DNA of 64,000 nt from Thuidium tamariscinum (GCA_947034885.2 OX344749.2:51117682-51181681), one strand, 5' to 3'. Counted from the stretch's first letter, positions 36,001 through 49,095 are shown. Translations and numbers: made by a program. The notes: generated by a model from the sequence alone, not told the origin.

Positions 36001-39000
36001 AGAAGCCCGAAAAATATAGTTCCAAACGTTAACCCCAAATAAAACTGGCATGACGAGATACCTAAAGAAAAAATTCCTCAAAAGAGACGACCGACAAATT
36101 GATTTTGGTACGTGAGTGCCAGTCTAGGGTCACATTGCAAGGGGTTGCACAACAGCATATTGCTATGAGCAATACAAAAAAAGGAGAGCAGAAAACTTAC
36201 AAGAATGTCCTGGCCTATCCAGGCATAGGAGTTCTGACGGTAGACGCCCCAAATGACAGAAAACGTCAAGCAAATCGGCGAAAGACATAAAGCAAGAACC
36301 GACACTGCTCCAAGAATGGGTACGTTGATGAAGGTTGCACCTGCCTTCGGAAACCACCTGTGAGGGCAAATAAAAGAGATCGTCGAATTAACATTTTGTG
36401 AATGCTTTCTCGTCTCTTGATAAAGAAGGTGAAAATAAGAAGAAAAGAGCGATATATTCGAAAAAGCTGTAGAAGAGGGTCAAGCACCTGCATAGAAGGG
36501 ACAACAGGCATGTCTGCAAACCCTGGAATAATACAGTCGACACCACATGTTTCAAGGTTAAAAGATAGATGATTGCATAGCTTCTTGAGGAGCTACCTGG
36601 CACCCTAGGACTCAATGAAAAGTGAGCCAAGAGCAGGAATCTAGACACATTTGTGCACAATTTTGATCTTACGTGACGTTTGGAAAGGCAGGGTGCGCAT
36701 ATGCATTAGAATACATTGCTTTAAAAGTGGGCAAGGTCTTCAATGGTTTACTGCTCCAGATTCTTTTTGTGATACAGTGAAGAGGGTGCAAGTTGTATAC
36801 TAATCTATAATGTTACAAGATGCTCTCTCAAAACACATCTCATGTGCAAAATGCAGAAAGTATTCAAACAGAAAAGAAAAAAAGTTCTTGCTAGAAGGAC
36901 AAGAAAGTAGAAACAGAGAATGACTAGGAGCTTAAATATCATGACAGCTCATGGTTCTCACCTCAAAGCCGCCGAAGCAGAAAAGAATAACCAACACCAG
37001 TATAAACCAAGTCGATATATAGAAATAGAGGAGCATTAAAAAGCCTGAAGCCAACAACACAAAGAGCACCGCTGAGACCACATTGATGTCAATCACGTCA
37101 TCCTTGGCCTCCTTCTCAGGCTCTCCCACATCCACAAAACCCTCAACAGCAAGCTGTGGTCGTTCCTGCTGAGATACGAAGGAATTGTACCGGTGTAAGA
37201 TGAGAGATTCGATGTTCTTTCACCGAAAATGGAAAATAGCATCTTCGGGCACATTCAAAGGTACGTTAACTGCAACGCAGCTCATATGGGCAGCACTACA
37301 ACGATATTTGTCAATCCCGTAAAAAAACTGAGGGAGCGGGTGGAGTAGTTTTACCCCTAGAGGGCCAAGAAGCCTAAATTGGGCCCCGTGTTATTTACCA
37401 GTTCTGAGTTGGTCGTATGGAATCTTTTATCCCATTTCTGCTTCTTTTGTGCGTAACTCGCACAATGTTCATTGATCTGGTGATAGACTACATTATTTTG
37501 GCCCTTCTAAATTATATAATAAGACCAGTCACATTCATCATTATAAACCTATGGATCCTTGGTCCACTAGTGCATAAGAATGAATCAGGCGTCGGATGCT
37601 TCATACCTTCATGCGTTTGTAGTGCTCTTGCGCAGCTTCCTTAGCAGTCCAGGCTGACCAGAAAGAGGCACTCAAAATAGTGCCCACGGCCATTAACCAT
37701 AGAAACACCTCTCCTAGGTCGACTGATGTCCTCCTCGGGGAGTAATGCATAATCCTCACTGCAATCCAACAGCAAGAATATATAATTATAAAAAAACTCA
37801 CACTCAATCCACCCAGGTGACCCCATCTATAGGTCAACACTTCGTCGACACAAGGTAGAGGATACTAAAATCCGAATGGTACCTAATCCCATCTCCTATA
37901 CTGACACCCCTGGCACCGAAAAGCTCATCTACTCATAAACTTGAGTATGAGTCAGTTAGACTTATTAGCAAGTGGGGTAAGCAAGTCTATTGCCACTGAT
38001 CTTTGAATAGAAGTGAGGGGTGTTAAGATAGTGATCCTTATAATGTTCAACAACCTCACACTGCAAAGTTGTGTATGAAATTCATTCAAAACGATGAGAT
38101 TCGATTTTTAAGAGACTCGTACTGTATATAAAGATCTCTCCACAGATCTCCGAAAAGTCACAATTCTCGTATGTTAAATTTCTTAGAGTGACGCGAAAGG
38201 TATCCTTTCCCTTCGTAACATTCAGTAGCCCATAGAAGGACTGCCTTTGGTCTCCCGGAAGTTCATTCCACAATTCTGTCCCCAACAAGTTTGGTGGGAA
38301 ATTTTTTTCCCTTTGGGGCAGTTTGGTAGTGCAGCCTAAGCGCTCATCTCGGTCTAAAGATTCATTTGCCATATACCTTGTAACAAAGTAATATTATCTG
38401 GAATACAAATGGTACCTTCTTGGCCGAGTTTTAAAGCATCCTCCAAAGTGCTTCCAGCTGCTTGTGGTAACATGACGGATGAAATTACAATATCGTGAAA
38501 GGAATCATTTCCGGAGCACATCATCTTGTACAACTCTGCGAGACAATAAAAGCAGTTCAGAACATATGTAGGATGTCCTTATGTACAGAAGACGTTGCCT
38601 TACATGAGAACTTCGAGACCTATTTCGAGGCCTTCTCCTCATTCAAAAAATTCTACTGAGTAACAGCTGAGATACAAAAATCAACAGGGTAAGGCTGGCA
38701 AACACATAAACTAAAGACGGTTAGCAATTAGGAAATGAGGGGTATGAACTATGAACCGTCTTTCACATACATTCATAAACAAATCATGTAATAGAATTGC
38801 CGGCTAGAGGAACAACCTTGCACGTCATTTATAATGAGAACAGCGACTGCTCCTGCTTTTTGCGCCACCCTAGCCTTGGTGGTAAAATCACATTTACCTC
38901 GTCTAACAAGGGCTGCATATCCCTGAATCTGTAGAGACAAGAAAAATCACAAACCATAGGTAATTCTTCAGACTTAAGTCAACAAGACACTAGGAAGAAC

Positions 39001-41657
39001 AAGAAATGCAGTTAAAACACAAATCCAATACCTAATATAACACATGAAGTGCCCTAGTCAAACCTAGGATCACCAAAGACTCCTTGAATTGGGCAAACCT
39101 CTCATACAACAAACAACTTTTAGGCCTTAATGTCCTCTTTGTATTGATGGCATCATAATCATCTCCATGTGCAACTTGGTGTAAAATTTTGATAAAAAGT
39201 TAATTTTGTACTTTTATTATACTTAAACAAATTGTCAATGACTTCAAGAAAAATAATAATATTTGTTCTTGTATTCAAATATGAAGAAAATTTGATTAAA
39301 ATATCAAAACATACTCAATTAGCTTAACACTTTCATAGCAAATGCAAGAAACAATAATAGACACTCTCCAACACCTAAATCACCTTTGGCAATAATCTTC
39401 AAGTTTAATCTCACTTAAAGCACCTGTGACTTTGACATGTACAACTTGAAAGTACAATAAGTCATCCAACATTAAACTAGTAAATGACCAAGACATTTTT
39501 CACCTTCAAAGACCATTAAATGCTTTCAAAGAATAAGCTCCAACCAAAAAAAAGAGTCAAGCTTCTTTAAAATTTAACAAGTTCTTTTGAAATCTAATTG
39601 TAGGATCTTGAACTAGACATGTTATAGGAAAAACAAAGAAAAAATCACTTATAGAATGAAGGATAATAATGCTTGATAACAAGGGGTTGGGAATTTGAAG
39701 GTCACTTGAATCCTTCAATCCTCTATTTGCATGTCAAAACTAAAGTCATAGTTGTGTAAATATATGAGGTTAAAGAAAATAATACAAAATAATATACATA
39801 GCACTAAACAATATACCATATTTCAAAATCTACTCTATAATATTGGAGATGTATTTTCAAAAATTCAATGTTTTTGAGGCTCCCTTTTAAGAGCTCAAAA
39901 TCAGGATTTGCAATGGAATTCATTGCTTAAAAGAATGTATAGAAAAATCTCAACTACTTTATTTCCAAAAATATTCATTCAAGTAGAAAATACACTTGAG
40001 CAAAAATCATTACAAAGATGATACTAAAAATAGTAATTTAACTTCAAAATTTTGTCAACATCAAAATGTGATGCCTTGATGAATAAACTAGTTCTGATAA
40101 ACATTCAGCCAAAACGTGAATCTACAGGTTTGGACTTTGGACGAGGGAGCAAAATTAGTGTCATTCATGTGAAAAATTATTATCAATACAGTGGAATTTC
40201 ATTCTGCGCTGATTAGAAATAGTGTGACCTTGGTGAGTAACACGCACTAATAGGATAAATCAGCGAAGTCAAAATTGGTCTTCAAACCCTGAGGGTTCAG
40301 ATGAGTCATAAAACAAATCCCCGTGTCTCAAGGTTAAAAGGACCTACATTCTTGATAGAATCAGTGCACGCGTCTTCGGGATCCAACTCTGCCAGTGGGA
40401 CAGTATGCACTTCTTTATCATGGTTGTCGATCAACTTGCCGAATCGTGCACCGACTCCTACAACCTCTGGTTCCTCGACTCCTTCGATCCAATTCCTAAT
40501 TTTGACCTGAAACACAATGTACCGCTACTTTAACATCACTTTGTCTTAACCGATTCACACAAACGATACATATCCACAGATTAATAATAGCTATTAGTCT
40601 GCAAATGGAACATTCCTTTACAATAATCCAATCCAGTTCACGCCAGCGAAGTGGCGCACACGTGATTCATTTTAACCATTTCTCCAAGGTCCTCCGAGGA
40701 ACATATGTGGAAAAACCGTGCCTTCCACTCTCTGCACAGTTTTTGCCTTGACAAATAAGTACTGATTCGGCCGTTGGCGGCCTGATTGTAACATTGGCAC
40801 AGCATAATGGACTTTTTTCCCGAACATAACCACAGCCACGATAGACAAAAACAATTTTTGAACTTCATTGCTGGTCGCTTGCAAGTAAACTTCTTAAAAC
40901 AATAAGCAGATGGTGCATCCCTCAGAAGGATCGGCATAATTAACTCACTGGCATGGCTAATTTTAAAACATTACAAGAGCAGTAAAGCCAAATTAGGCCC
41001 CTACAAATTCATTTTAAGTTATAAGTTTCTTATAATCCTATATATTACTCCGTGTTAAATTGTGTACCCTAAGTGATTTTTCATGTTATGTGCCATTAGG
41101 CCAACAGCCGAATCGGTCCAGCACTAGAATCATTAAAAATTCTTAGAAACACAATTTATAATTCTAGAATTCATTAAAACCATTAAAAAACAATAGCTGT
41201 GCCAATGCCATCAATTGATGTCCAGAGGTCTCGTTACTAGTCACTTGCCACCAATTACACGTAGCAGAGTAACAAGAAGTCCAAGCAACTGAAATATTCT
41301 AAAATGGAGGAAATTTATTTTCAAGCTAATTGAATCAAACATATTTCTAGTCACAACAATTTTCTTAATTACATAATACATGATGAGGAAGAACCTAAGA
41401 TTTAAAGAAGCAAAAGAGAGAAAGCAGTCAGTCAATCAATCACAAGCAGCGAGAAAATACGAAGAGCACAGGGACAGGAAACGCACCAGCACGTAGCTGT
41501 TGGAGCATCCCGGCTGCGACGGCGCCACCGGATCCTCATGTTCGATGTCATCATCCGCCACACAAGGCCGCACCGCCACAAAACAAACCGCAACCAGCAA
41601 CATCAACACCAAAAATCCCCGGCCATAGCTATAGCAACTTCCTCCTCTCCCAGCCAT
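33027..41657 (-). CDS. Signal peptide peptidase-like intramembrane aspartyl protease with PA domain
   Basis: Fourteen GT-AG exons give 556 aa: 41487-41657, 40348-40506, 38817-38928, 38416-38535, 37607-37758, 36962-37168, 36488-36522, 36201-36357, 35700-35753, 35365-35457, 34972-35114, 34312-34382, 33974-34057 and 33027-33139 (TAG). All junction phases agree. ATG 41657 follows an in-frame TGA. A signal peptide ([16 protein letters not shown]) precedes a lumenal PA domain ([20 protein letters not shown]), then the multi-spanning membrane core: [15 protein letters not shown] at Y401-D402, GFGD at 452-455 and QPALL at 508-512. YD and GxGD supply the two catalytic aspartates, and PAL completes the presenilin/SPP signature. 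Length and PA domain match plant SPPL2-5 proteins of endosomal membranes, which cut type II membrane proteins within the bilayer. All key residues are intact. Exon 7 is only 35 bp. Confidence 0.96.
33300..33640 (+). repeat. Dispersed repeat copy inside SPPL intron 13
   Basis: Aligns with 58270-58640: AATTGCAATAAAATTTG, GGTGAATATTAACATGACAT, TTTAATAATCATG and AAATTTCAAAACATACAAG occur in the same order. Its class and ends are unknown. Confidence 0.6.
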
Positions 41658-41842
41658 CGCACCTCCCTTCAAATTTCACTCCTCCTCCTCCTCCTCTCCT
41701 CTCACTCCAATACTCTGTAATTGCAACACTCTCCCATGCCGTGCCCGCGCGAGCTCTCACTTGTCAAAGCGCCACTATCTTTCTCGCATTATGATCCAAA
41801 AGAGTTCATGAGAAACGTTTAGGGCCAGTATGTGAGAAAGAA
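41658..41842. promoter_or_regulatory. Compact, possibly bidirectional promoter region
   Basis: Only 185 bp separate the SPPL start codon (minus strand) from a well-placed ATG on the plus strand (41843). The stretch includes a (GGA)n leader repeat on the SPPL side (41681-41701) and a GC-rich CCGTGCCCGCGCGAGCTC block. No clear TATA box was seen. Confidence 0.35.
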
Positions 41843-42037
41843 ATGGCTGCGGCGGAATCTGAACTCCTAATTTCAAGTAGCGATGGTTTAGATTCATTGC
41901 TCCCCCGGGGAAGTCCAAATGAGAGGAAGACGGCACCTCTGCCATGGCGACGAGAATGCCGCTTGGAAGCCGCTGCATCTTCTGTAACTCAAAGCAACTG
42001 TCATGCTGCATTCCGTATGAGAGTGTGGAGTTTCGAA
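41843..42037 (+). CDS. Possible first exon of a divergent gene, function unknown
   Basis: ATG 41843 sits in a strong plant start context (AGAAATGGCTGCGGCGG) and opens 65 codons beginning MAAAESELLISSSDGLDSLL, ending at a consensus donor (GAA|GTAAGT at 42038) in phase 0. Base composition is GC-richer than downstream DNA. I recognise no domain. No continuation exon was found in the following transposon-rich 14 kb, so it is either a gene with a distant or lost 3' part or a chance ORF near a CpG-rich promoter. A minus-strand ORF overlaps it (41775-42011) and looks less convincing. Confidence 0.3.
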
Positions 42038-42480
42038 GTAAGTAAGTAGAGAAAGGGTTCCTTGGAGTCTTTCCACTGAACGGGAGGATCGGCGGTTGAG
42101 TCTACACTTAGGCCAAGGACAGAGTGTACATGGCCTCTTTTGTATGGATAAGTTAGTCGTAGTGGACAGTTTGACAAATGTGATCTTGTGTAAAACCCAT
42201 AACCAAGAAGCACCCAAAACCAACAATGTACTCAACTGTGATAATTTCTAGACACAGTAATCATTTTAGAACTTAAATTTATGCACATCGTGGCAAGCTT
42301 ATTGTTTGTTATTTAACCCTTTAGCACCCATAATCTTTTCAATAGTATGGTCAAATCATTTGTTGGCTCTGTCCTTTTGGAAAGAGTCTATGGCATCCAC
42401 TTGGTGGGTTTTTGGATCTGTATTTCCAAATTTTATCTATAACCCTATTCACACTGCAACACAATGATATAAATAAACAT

Positions 42481-42620
42481 GTGGGGGGAGGGGGGAGGGG
42501 AGGGGAGGGGGGGCCGCCGGGGCCTACTTCTAGATAAAAAGGCAAAAAGAGGGGGAGGGGGAGGGAAAAAAAGGAAAAAGGAGGGGAAGAGAAAAAAAGG
42601 AAAAAGGAAAAATTAAAAAA
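42481..42620 (+). repeat. Homopurine G-rich tract
   Basis: Runs of G (GGGGGGAGGGGGGAGGGGAG) pass into GGGAAAAAAAGGAAAAAGG over about 140 bp, broken mainly by a CCGCCGGGGCC patch at about 42513-42523. The tract could form G-quadruplex or triplex structures. Confidence 0.75.
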
Positions 42621-43975
42621 AATTGAAAGAAGAATTGAGTTTTTAAATCAATTAAAACAAAACTTAAACACCAATACTATAGAGAAGAGAGTTTGAATCC
42701 TTGATTCATTATCAAAATTAAGAGTGTAGAAGCTTTGCATCCTTTATTTACTCATGTATGCAAAATAAAAGTTGAATAAAAATTAAAGTAAAAATACAAT
42801 GGTAACATTTGTTCTAGTTTGTTTTGTATATAACATTGAGATATCCTTTTTTATGTTCTCATTGGTCATTTTCTTTACACCATTAGAGAGCTGAACTCAG
42901 CAAGGGTTATTCTATAATTGTATCATTGCTTTTGGACATATTCTTAAGACTATAAATTGAATAAAATTATGAAAAATGGTATATAGGAGTTTTTGATGTC
43001 ATTCTTGGCATTGCCAAAAAGCTCTCAATGACTAAAAATGCACCAAAGTTATTTTCCACATTTGGTTTCTAAGTCTAAAAGTCATGGGTTTTCAATTGAA
43101 TTTTGTTTCTATAAATTTTATTCATTTGCAGATAAATTGTTCTAAAAATTAAAAATTAAAAAATTACATAAGTAAATCACAAAAAATCCTCGGACAAGTG
43201 TACAAGGCCACATAAGTTGTTTGTGAGTCAAAATTTAAAAAAAAGATGGAAACAAAAAAAATTCTTTGTACTTAAGAAGAAGGAAAGCTTTAAATTCACT
43301 TCATATATCACTTTAATACTCTCAAACTTATTAATTAAATATTTAACATAATTTTAAAATACAAATATTAAACATTCTAAACAATGTTTGATGCATTGTA
43401 TATATTTTAATTTGATGGCAAATGTTCTAGTTTTATTATTATTTTGTATGTTTATTAGGATATTTTAAATTAAAATAAAATCTTAAGTCACTTAGCATTA
43501 TTGAAGAAAAAAATCAATAATTATAATTTGTTTATTAATTCTATATAGGAAATCAAATGATCTAAAATGAAGTGAAAATAAATGAAATTATATAGTGAAG
43601 TGAAGGAAATATAAAGTACTGCAATTAAAAGTTGTCATTTTAGTAATTTAGTTATACAAAAGAAACATGTGTTCAAATAGGAACATATATAAATGAAAAT
43701 CAATGCTTTGTAAAAAGCATCAATATGACAACTAAATTCCCTAAATTATCATAGTTTTACATGTATAATAAATTTATATATTAAATGAAGTATACATAAA
43801 TTCTAACATGAGTGCATATAATATCTACTACATTTTTTGTTTTCATCTTTTGTCTTCATTTTCTTTTTTAAAAATTGAAATTGATCTTGGATAAGGAAAT
43901 TAGAATTTTCAAGGTAGTTTTCTATGTGACAATAGTAATTCCATTGTATTCCAAACTCTTTCGAATTGTTTAGTT

Positions 43976-44575
43976 TCATTTGTTTCTTTTCATTTTGATG
44001 ATGCAATAAGTATAAAAACAATTGATACTCTTTTTTAGAATATAGAGTGTCTTTTGTTGTAGATGGTACAATTGCCAGGTCAATGTCTTAAAACTTGGAA
44101 GTTGACTACAAAGTAGAGGCTCATATATAGATTTTGATCTTGGTACTTGTAAAGAATCTGAATCAACCAAAGCCCGAACCAAAGGCAATGATATTGGTAA
44201 ATCTACTTTGATTTCAAGCTTGGCTTGTGTCTTGACCTCTTTAGTAATATCTTCATAAATATCACCTACAATATCAAAATAAGAAGATGGTAGGATTGAA
44301 AGTTGAGTTTGCAAATATTTATACCATCTTTTAAGTTGTTCATGTGAATATTTATAAAATCCCAAAATACCCTAGGATGCTAAAGCATTCTGTTGGGACA
44401 TTGTAGAAACTTTCTAACTATGAATTGACTTTGACACAATTTATTCATCTTTTACTATAGCCAGTTGTACTTCGTCTTGTAATAATGTAGAGTATCGTGA
44501 AGTTGGAGCTAGAACATTTGCCTCAAAAGGAATACTAGTAATATTAGGGATGCATGCATTTGGGATAGCTAACAT
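43976..44575 (-). pseudogene. Decayed ORF of unknown family
   Basis: One minus-strand frame stays coding-like over 600 bp, broken by three stops. It begins MLAIPNACIPNITSIPFEAN and continues LLQDEVQLAIVKDE, stop, then after two more stops the longest open part (from 44365) GFYKYSHEQLKRWYKYLQTQ, PSSYFDIVGDIYEDITKEV and LPLVRALVDSDS. Composition is protein-like with conserved-looking W, Y and D residues, but I cannot assign a family. It lies inside the candidate 4.8 kb TTAA element and may be part of a transposon protein. Confidence 0.4.
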
Positions 44576-45212
44576 TTGACTCTAATTGCAAAACAAGTGG
44601 TTATTGGCATACAACAAGTTCATGATGGAAATTTTAGAAGGTGAGCATGATTTATGGTAAAGTTTTGTCTTTCAATATTTTAGAGAAAAAAATATGCATG
44701 TCCTATTACTTGTGCATTTTTAGTCAATATGTTGGAAAGTGGCTTGAGAATATATTGAAAAAAATGTAATAAAAAAAACTTATAAAGTGAAAGGCGGTAT
44801 TGAATGAAAGTGAAAACTAAACCACTATTACATTTTTCAAGAAATTGAGAAATATTAATCTCAATAATGAGAATGTTCTAGTAAATAATCAATATATTTT
44901 AATTTTGTTATTATTTTTCAAAATTTTTAAATTGAGAGCACAATATGGCTTCAAATTGACTTTCTACCTTCATTTCTTGCAAATAAAAATTCCTCATAAT
45001 TTTCACTTCATTATTTAGAATTGAATGGTTCAAATGTTTTTGAGTAATTAAAGCATGAATCTATACAGTCGGCAATAAAATTAGTTTAATTTTTTTTAGA
45101 ATTATGTATTTTTTAATTATGCATGCACATATATTTTTCTATACAATCCAAGAAAATCAATTAAATCTTTTTTTAATTATATATATTTTAATTAAACATG
45201 CATATATATTTT

Positions 45213-46437
45213 TTAACCCCTAAAGAACTAGCATGCATTTTTTGGCAACATAGAAATTTTGGGCAAGTATGCATGACTCAAGATTTGCATATTTTGGTTT
45301 GAAATTTTAATAGAAGGTGGGAACAAGGAATATCTTTTGTATACACTAAATTTCATGACATTTGAAGATATGAGTCAAAAGTTATAGCTTAAATATGTTA
45401 TTTTTTTCATAAATGGATGGTCCAGGAAAATTAGAAAAAAATTAATTTTTTCATAAATAAAAACTTGAAATTGGTACTCTAGCATTAGGAAAAATCTGAA
45501 CCTTGGAAAGGATGATAAATTTTGCACCCTTGTTGTACAATTATAGAAAAAATTAGAAAAAATACCCATTTTTTCATTTTTAAAATTTGGAATCTAATGT
45601 GGTACTATTGGTGCCACATCAATGCCACATCAAATTGGCAACTTCTTAGTGTTTTAATTTTTCTTAAATAAAAAAAATTAATAATAGTTTTTTGATTGTT
45701 CTAGATTTGCACCCATACACTACCAAAAATCAATTGTTTTTGGCCCTTTCTTGACTTCAAAATTTTCATAATGAGTTATATATAATACATGGAAAGCTTT
45801 GAATCATTCCATTTTGATCAATGAGTTAAAAGTTAGAAAGAGTTTTATTTTGCAGGCATTTATGAACTCTCTACCCTAAATAAACTTTGAAGCCCTTTAT
45901 TTTACTCAATTTCAATATTTTTTGAAGAAAATATAATCATAGGATTTTGATTGTTTATTACAACATTGCAACCATTGGGATCCACATTTTTCAATTCCAT
46001 AACTAAATTCTTGACAATTTTGTATTTTGAATCATTCTCTACTTCTTCCTACTTCCTATTTTTTTTCTTATAATTGTGTTGAACAATTTCAAATGATGTG
46101 AAATTTTTTTAAGCATGCATCCAACTTGTCTAGGAAAAAGAATCCAAAGAAGCACCATTGTTTGGACATTTTTTTCATACAAATGTGAGCTTGTGTAGTA
46201 TAGTTGCTTGGATTTTTTGCAGGGCTAGAAAAGGGATTTATCTGAATTCAAGAGCTCATATCTTGCAATCCGTGTAATGAAATTTTTTGAAATTTTTATC
46301 ATGTATTCTCAAGTCAACAAGATCCTATAGTTAGATGCATCCAAAATGTTTCTTTTCAAAAATTGGGTATTTGTACTAGAAACGACAATTTTGGAGTGTT
46401 TTTGATGAAAATGTAGTCATGGTCCCTAAAGGATTAA
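45213..46437 (-). mobile_element. TTAA-flanked long element, reverse copy (CCCCTAAAGG family)
   Basis: TTAACCCCTAAAG at 45213 and TCCCTAAAGGATTAA ending at 46437. Reversed, the body follows 30821-31762 closely over several hundred bases (for example CAACATAG near one end, TTGGATGCATGCTTAAAAA against TTGGCTACATGCTTGAAAA, and CAATGGTT.CAATGTTGT). It is about 280 bp longer than that copy, with the extra DNA near 45400-45760, so it may contain a further insertion. Confidence 0.7.
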
Positions 46438-48919
46438 TTATGCACACATATGTTTTTCTATACAATCCAACAAAATCAATTAAATTTTTTTAGAATTATA
46501 TGATTTTAAATTATGCACACATACATATTTACAAACATCAACATCAATATAACAACAGAAACCCAACCCAAACCCTCAAGCTACCTGTTTCAGAAGGCAA
46601 GTCATGATACTTGCACAAAATCAACCCCAAGCATCGTTGATTACCTTGATTGGTTCACACACGCTGCTTCATGGAGATCCACTCAGAGCATGCTACTGTG
46701 CTCTCATCACACTGTTCATCACTTTAAAGATTTTGGCCTACTTTGGCCTATCTGAGAGTGAGACCCCACGGGGGGGTGTGGGGGTGGGAAGACACCTACT
46801 ACACCTAAGTCCTACTAGTAGGCAAACCCCTAGCTAATCAATGAGGGTTGCCTAGACAAACACTATTCTTGTTTCATTTTCCTTCTATTTAATATTTTAG
46901 TATTTTCTAGCAATAAAACTAATATTATTGTTCACCTAAGCCAGAGCCTCACGGTCACACCATTCTTGTTCATTTCTTTGTTGCTTTAAGGCTATATCCA
47001 CTACCAATCAATATGGGTAGTTTTGTGAATCTTTTTTTTTATGATAGTTTGATTGGAATGAGTGGACAAGGGTCTAGATTTTGGTGAATATGATTTGGGT
47101 GCTTAGGGGTTAAAATGATAAGCTATCTACATTGAATAGGGCTTTTAAGGGGACCCAAACTAATTAATCAACATTCCACACCATATAAATATCTACATTT
47201 CTTGTACATCAATAGTTGTTGAAGTATTTTGGGGTTGTACATCATGTTCAAACATCTATAGTTTTCTACAATAAGTCCCATTAATTTTTTGGTCTCCTTA
47301 ATACCCCTATTCAATGTAGCTACTATCTACCTAGATTTGTATTTTAGAATGACTGTGATGCTAGAAATTATCACAACTGAATACACTATTGATTTTGGAT
47401 TGCTCCTTTGGTCATTGATATGGAGAATGAAGTTTAAGGGTTTGTCTTTCAAGTGAAGGTGCAAAAGTAGTGTCACCTACAAAATTAGCTACTAGTAGGG
47501 CAAAATTTATGCTTGTGAAAAGTGGTACAATATAGGAACATTTCAAGCTTCAATAATATGAAATAGTGTGACTTTAATAAATCAATTTCAAATGCATTGT
47601 TGAAGGGGACAAGTTATTGTGTTTGTCTTATTAGTACAACTTCTTATTGTGACTTCCAACCAATTCTAAGGCACATAGTGTTGAAAAGCAAAAGTGCTTT
47701 CTTTCATTGCTAATTCAATATATCATTTATAGAAAAAAAGTAGTATTTCATAGAGTGGTCAACTCCAATAAAAATGCATTTTTTTGCAATGCAAAAGAAA
47801 ACACCATTAGGCATGTTCAAGTATTAATTGTACACTTTTCATCTCCTAAATGGCATGGTGGGAGTATTTTGTACAATACCAACAATGGTTTAATTCTCCA
47901 TGGATATCAAGTTCATTTGGAATCTTATATGGCTAGAAGGTAGATAGTGTTTTTTAGTTTTTAGGAGCATTTTTTTTCCCAACTTTTTAAGTAACAAGCC
48001 TTACAATGTTTTAGAAGATGATTTTAGGTTAAATCTCACTTATATAGATTTTTCTATCTTAATTGATTTGAGATTCAAATTTTTAGATTTGAAAATAAGC
48101 AAATAAGTCTCTTTAATGGTATGCTCTCTTTTAGATTTACTAAAAGACTATGGAAGATATCATTACATTTTTGTCTTAGGTACTATAATTACCAAATTTA
48201 TATAATTCTAAAAAATAAGGTACTATTGAATTCAAATAGAATGTTATTTTATTGTTGGTGTAAACTAAGATATAACAAATTTACATTAGGAAAGTTTATC
48301 TATTGATTTCACTACTATTCTAATTCAGATTCAATGTTGATTAAATTAGCATATAGCACATGTCATTTAAATATCATTCTTTTATAGTGTAATCAAAGAA
48401 ATAGAATAGTTTCCTGTTGACATTGTGTGAATTCTACAAACATGAAAAGAATGACCCCACCCAACATTGATAAATAAAAACAATGGATAAGAAATCAAAT
48501 CAAAGAGTAGTAAGAATATTCTCTATGATCAAATATTGTAGAATAATAAGAAAAAAAAATTCTATATTAATGTAGTACTAAAAACAATTCAATATATAAA
48601 TGTATATTTTTCATACTAAAGATTTGAATCCTAATCATGTGGATAATAATTCATGATACATATGTTCTAGATACAATATCCATGCTTGATTCAATACAAA
48701 AGGATTTTGCTTCTTTATTATATTGCATCATAAGAACAAAATTTAATAGAGATAAATTATGTATGATAATTTGTATTGATTGTTTTACAAATTTTGCAGC
48801 AATATTGAAAGAAAGGGCATCAAATTTCCTAATGAGTATGTTTATGTAAATCAATGATGAAGTTTTTTGCAAAAAAACTTTGAGTAAAAAAAATCTTGGA
48901 TGAAATTATGAAATTGTGG
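46438..48919. other. AT-rich spacer, no gene seen
   Basis: A GC-richer patch at 46560-46840 and ORFs at 46513-46755 and 47707-47943 have no recognisable motif. Nothing else is identified. Confidence 0.5.
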
Positions 48920-49065
48920 ATGATAACAAAATTATGGATATGTAATATGTGCTAACATGATATTTTCTATCCAATATGTCAAAGAATGTTGAAATTTAGA
49001 GCATCACTATAACATTTTATATCACCACTCTAATTGACACTTCATAAAAAATGAAAAAACACCCT
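48920..49065 (+). repeat. Dispersed repeat (TATTTTCTATCC type)
   Basis: ATGATATTTTCTATCCAATA, AATGTTGAAATTTAGAG and CACTATAACATTTTATAT, as at 59640-59775 and in reverse at 20985-21102. Confidence 0.5.
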
Positions 49066-49095
49066 ATAGGACAACCTTCAAACCCCACACATTCT

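Larger units (their letters stand above)
42313..47113. mobile_element. Candidate 4.8 kb TTAA-flanked element (TTAACCC..TAGCACCC ends)
   Basis: TTAACCCTTTAGCACCC at 42313 and GGGTGCTTAGGGGTTAA ending at 47113 match at 15 of 17 positions when one is reversed. Both carry TTAA. The interval holds a broken ORF on the minus strand (43976-44575) and a nested copy of the CCCCTAAAGG element (45213-46437), so the original length would be about 3.6 kb. This size and end structure fit an autonomous-scale piggyBac-like element, but no transposase motif was recognised and the end pairing could be chance. Confidence 0.35.

Noticed and set aside
41658..41672. Five-residue longer SPPL start
   Set aside because: That frame begins with TTG; the ATG at 41657 directly precedes the signal peptide and has an in-frame TGA upstream.
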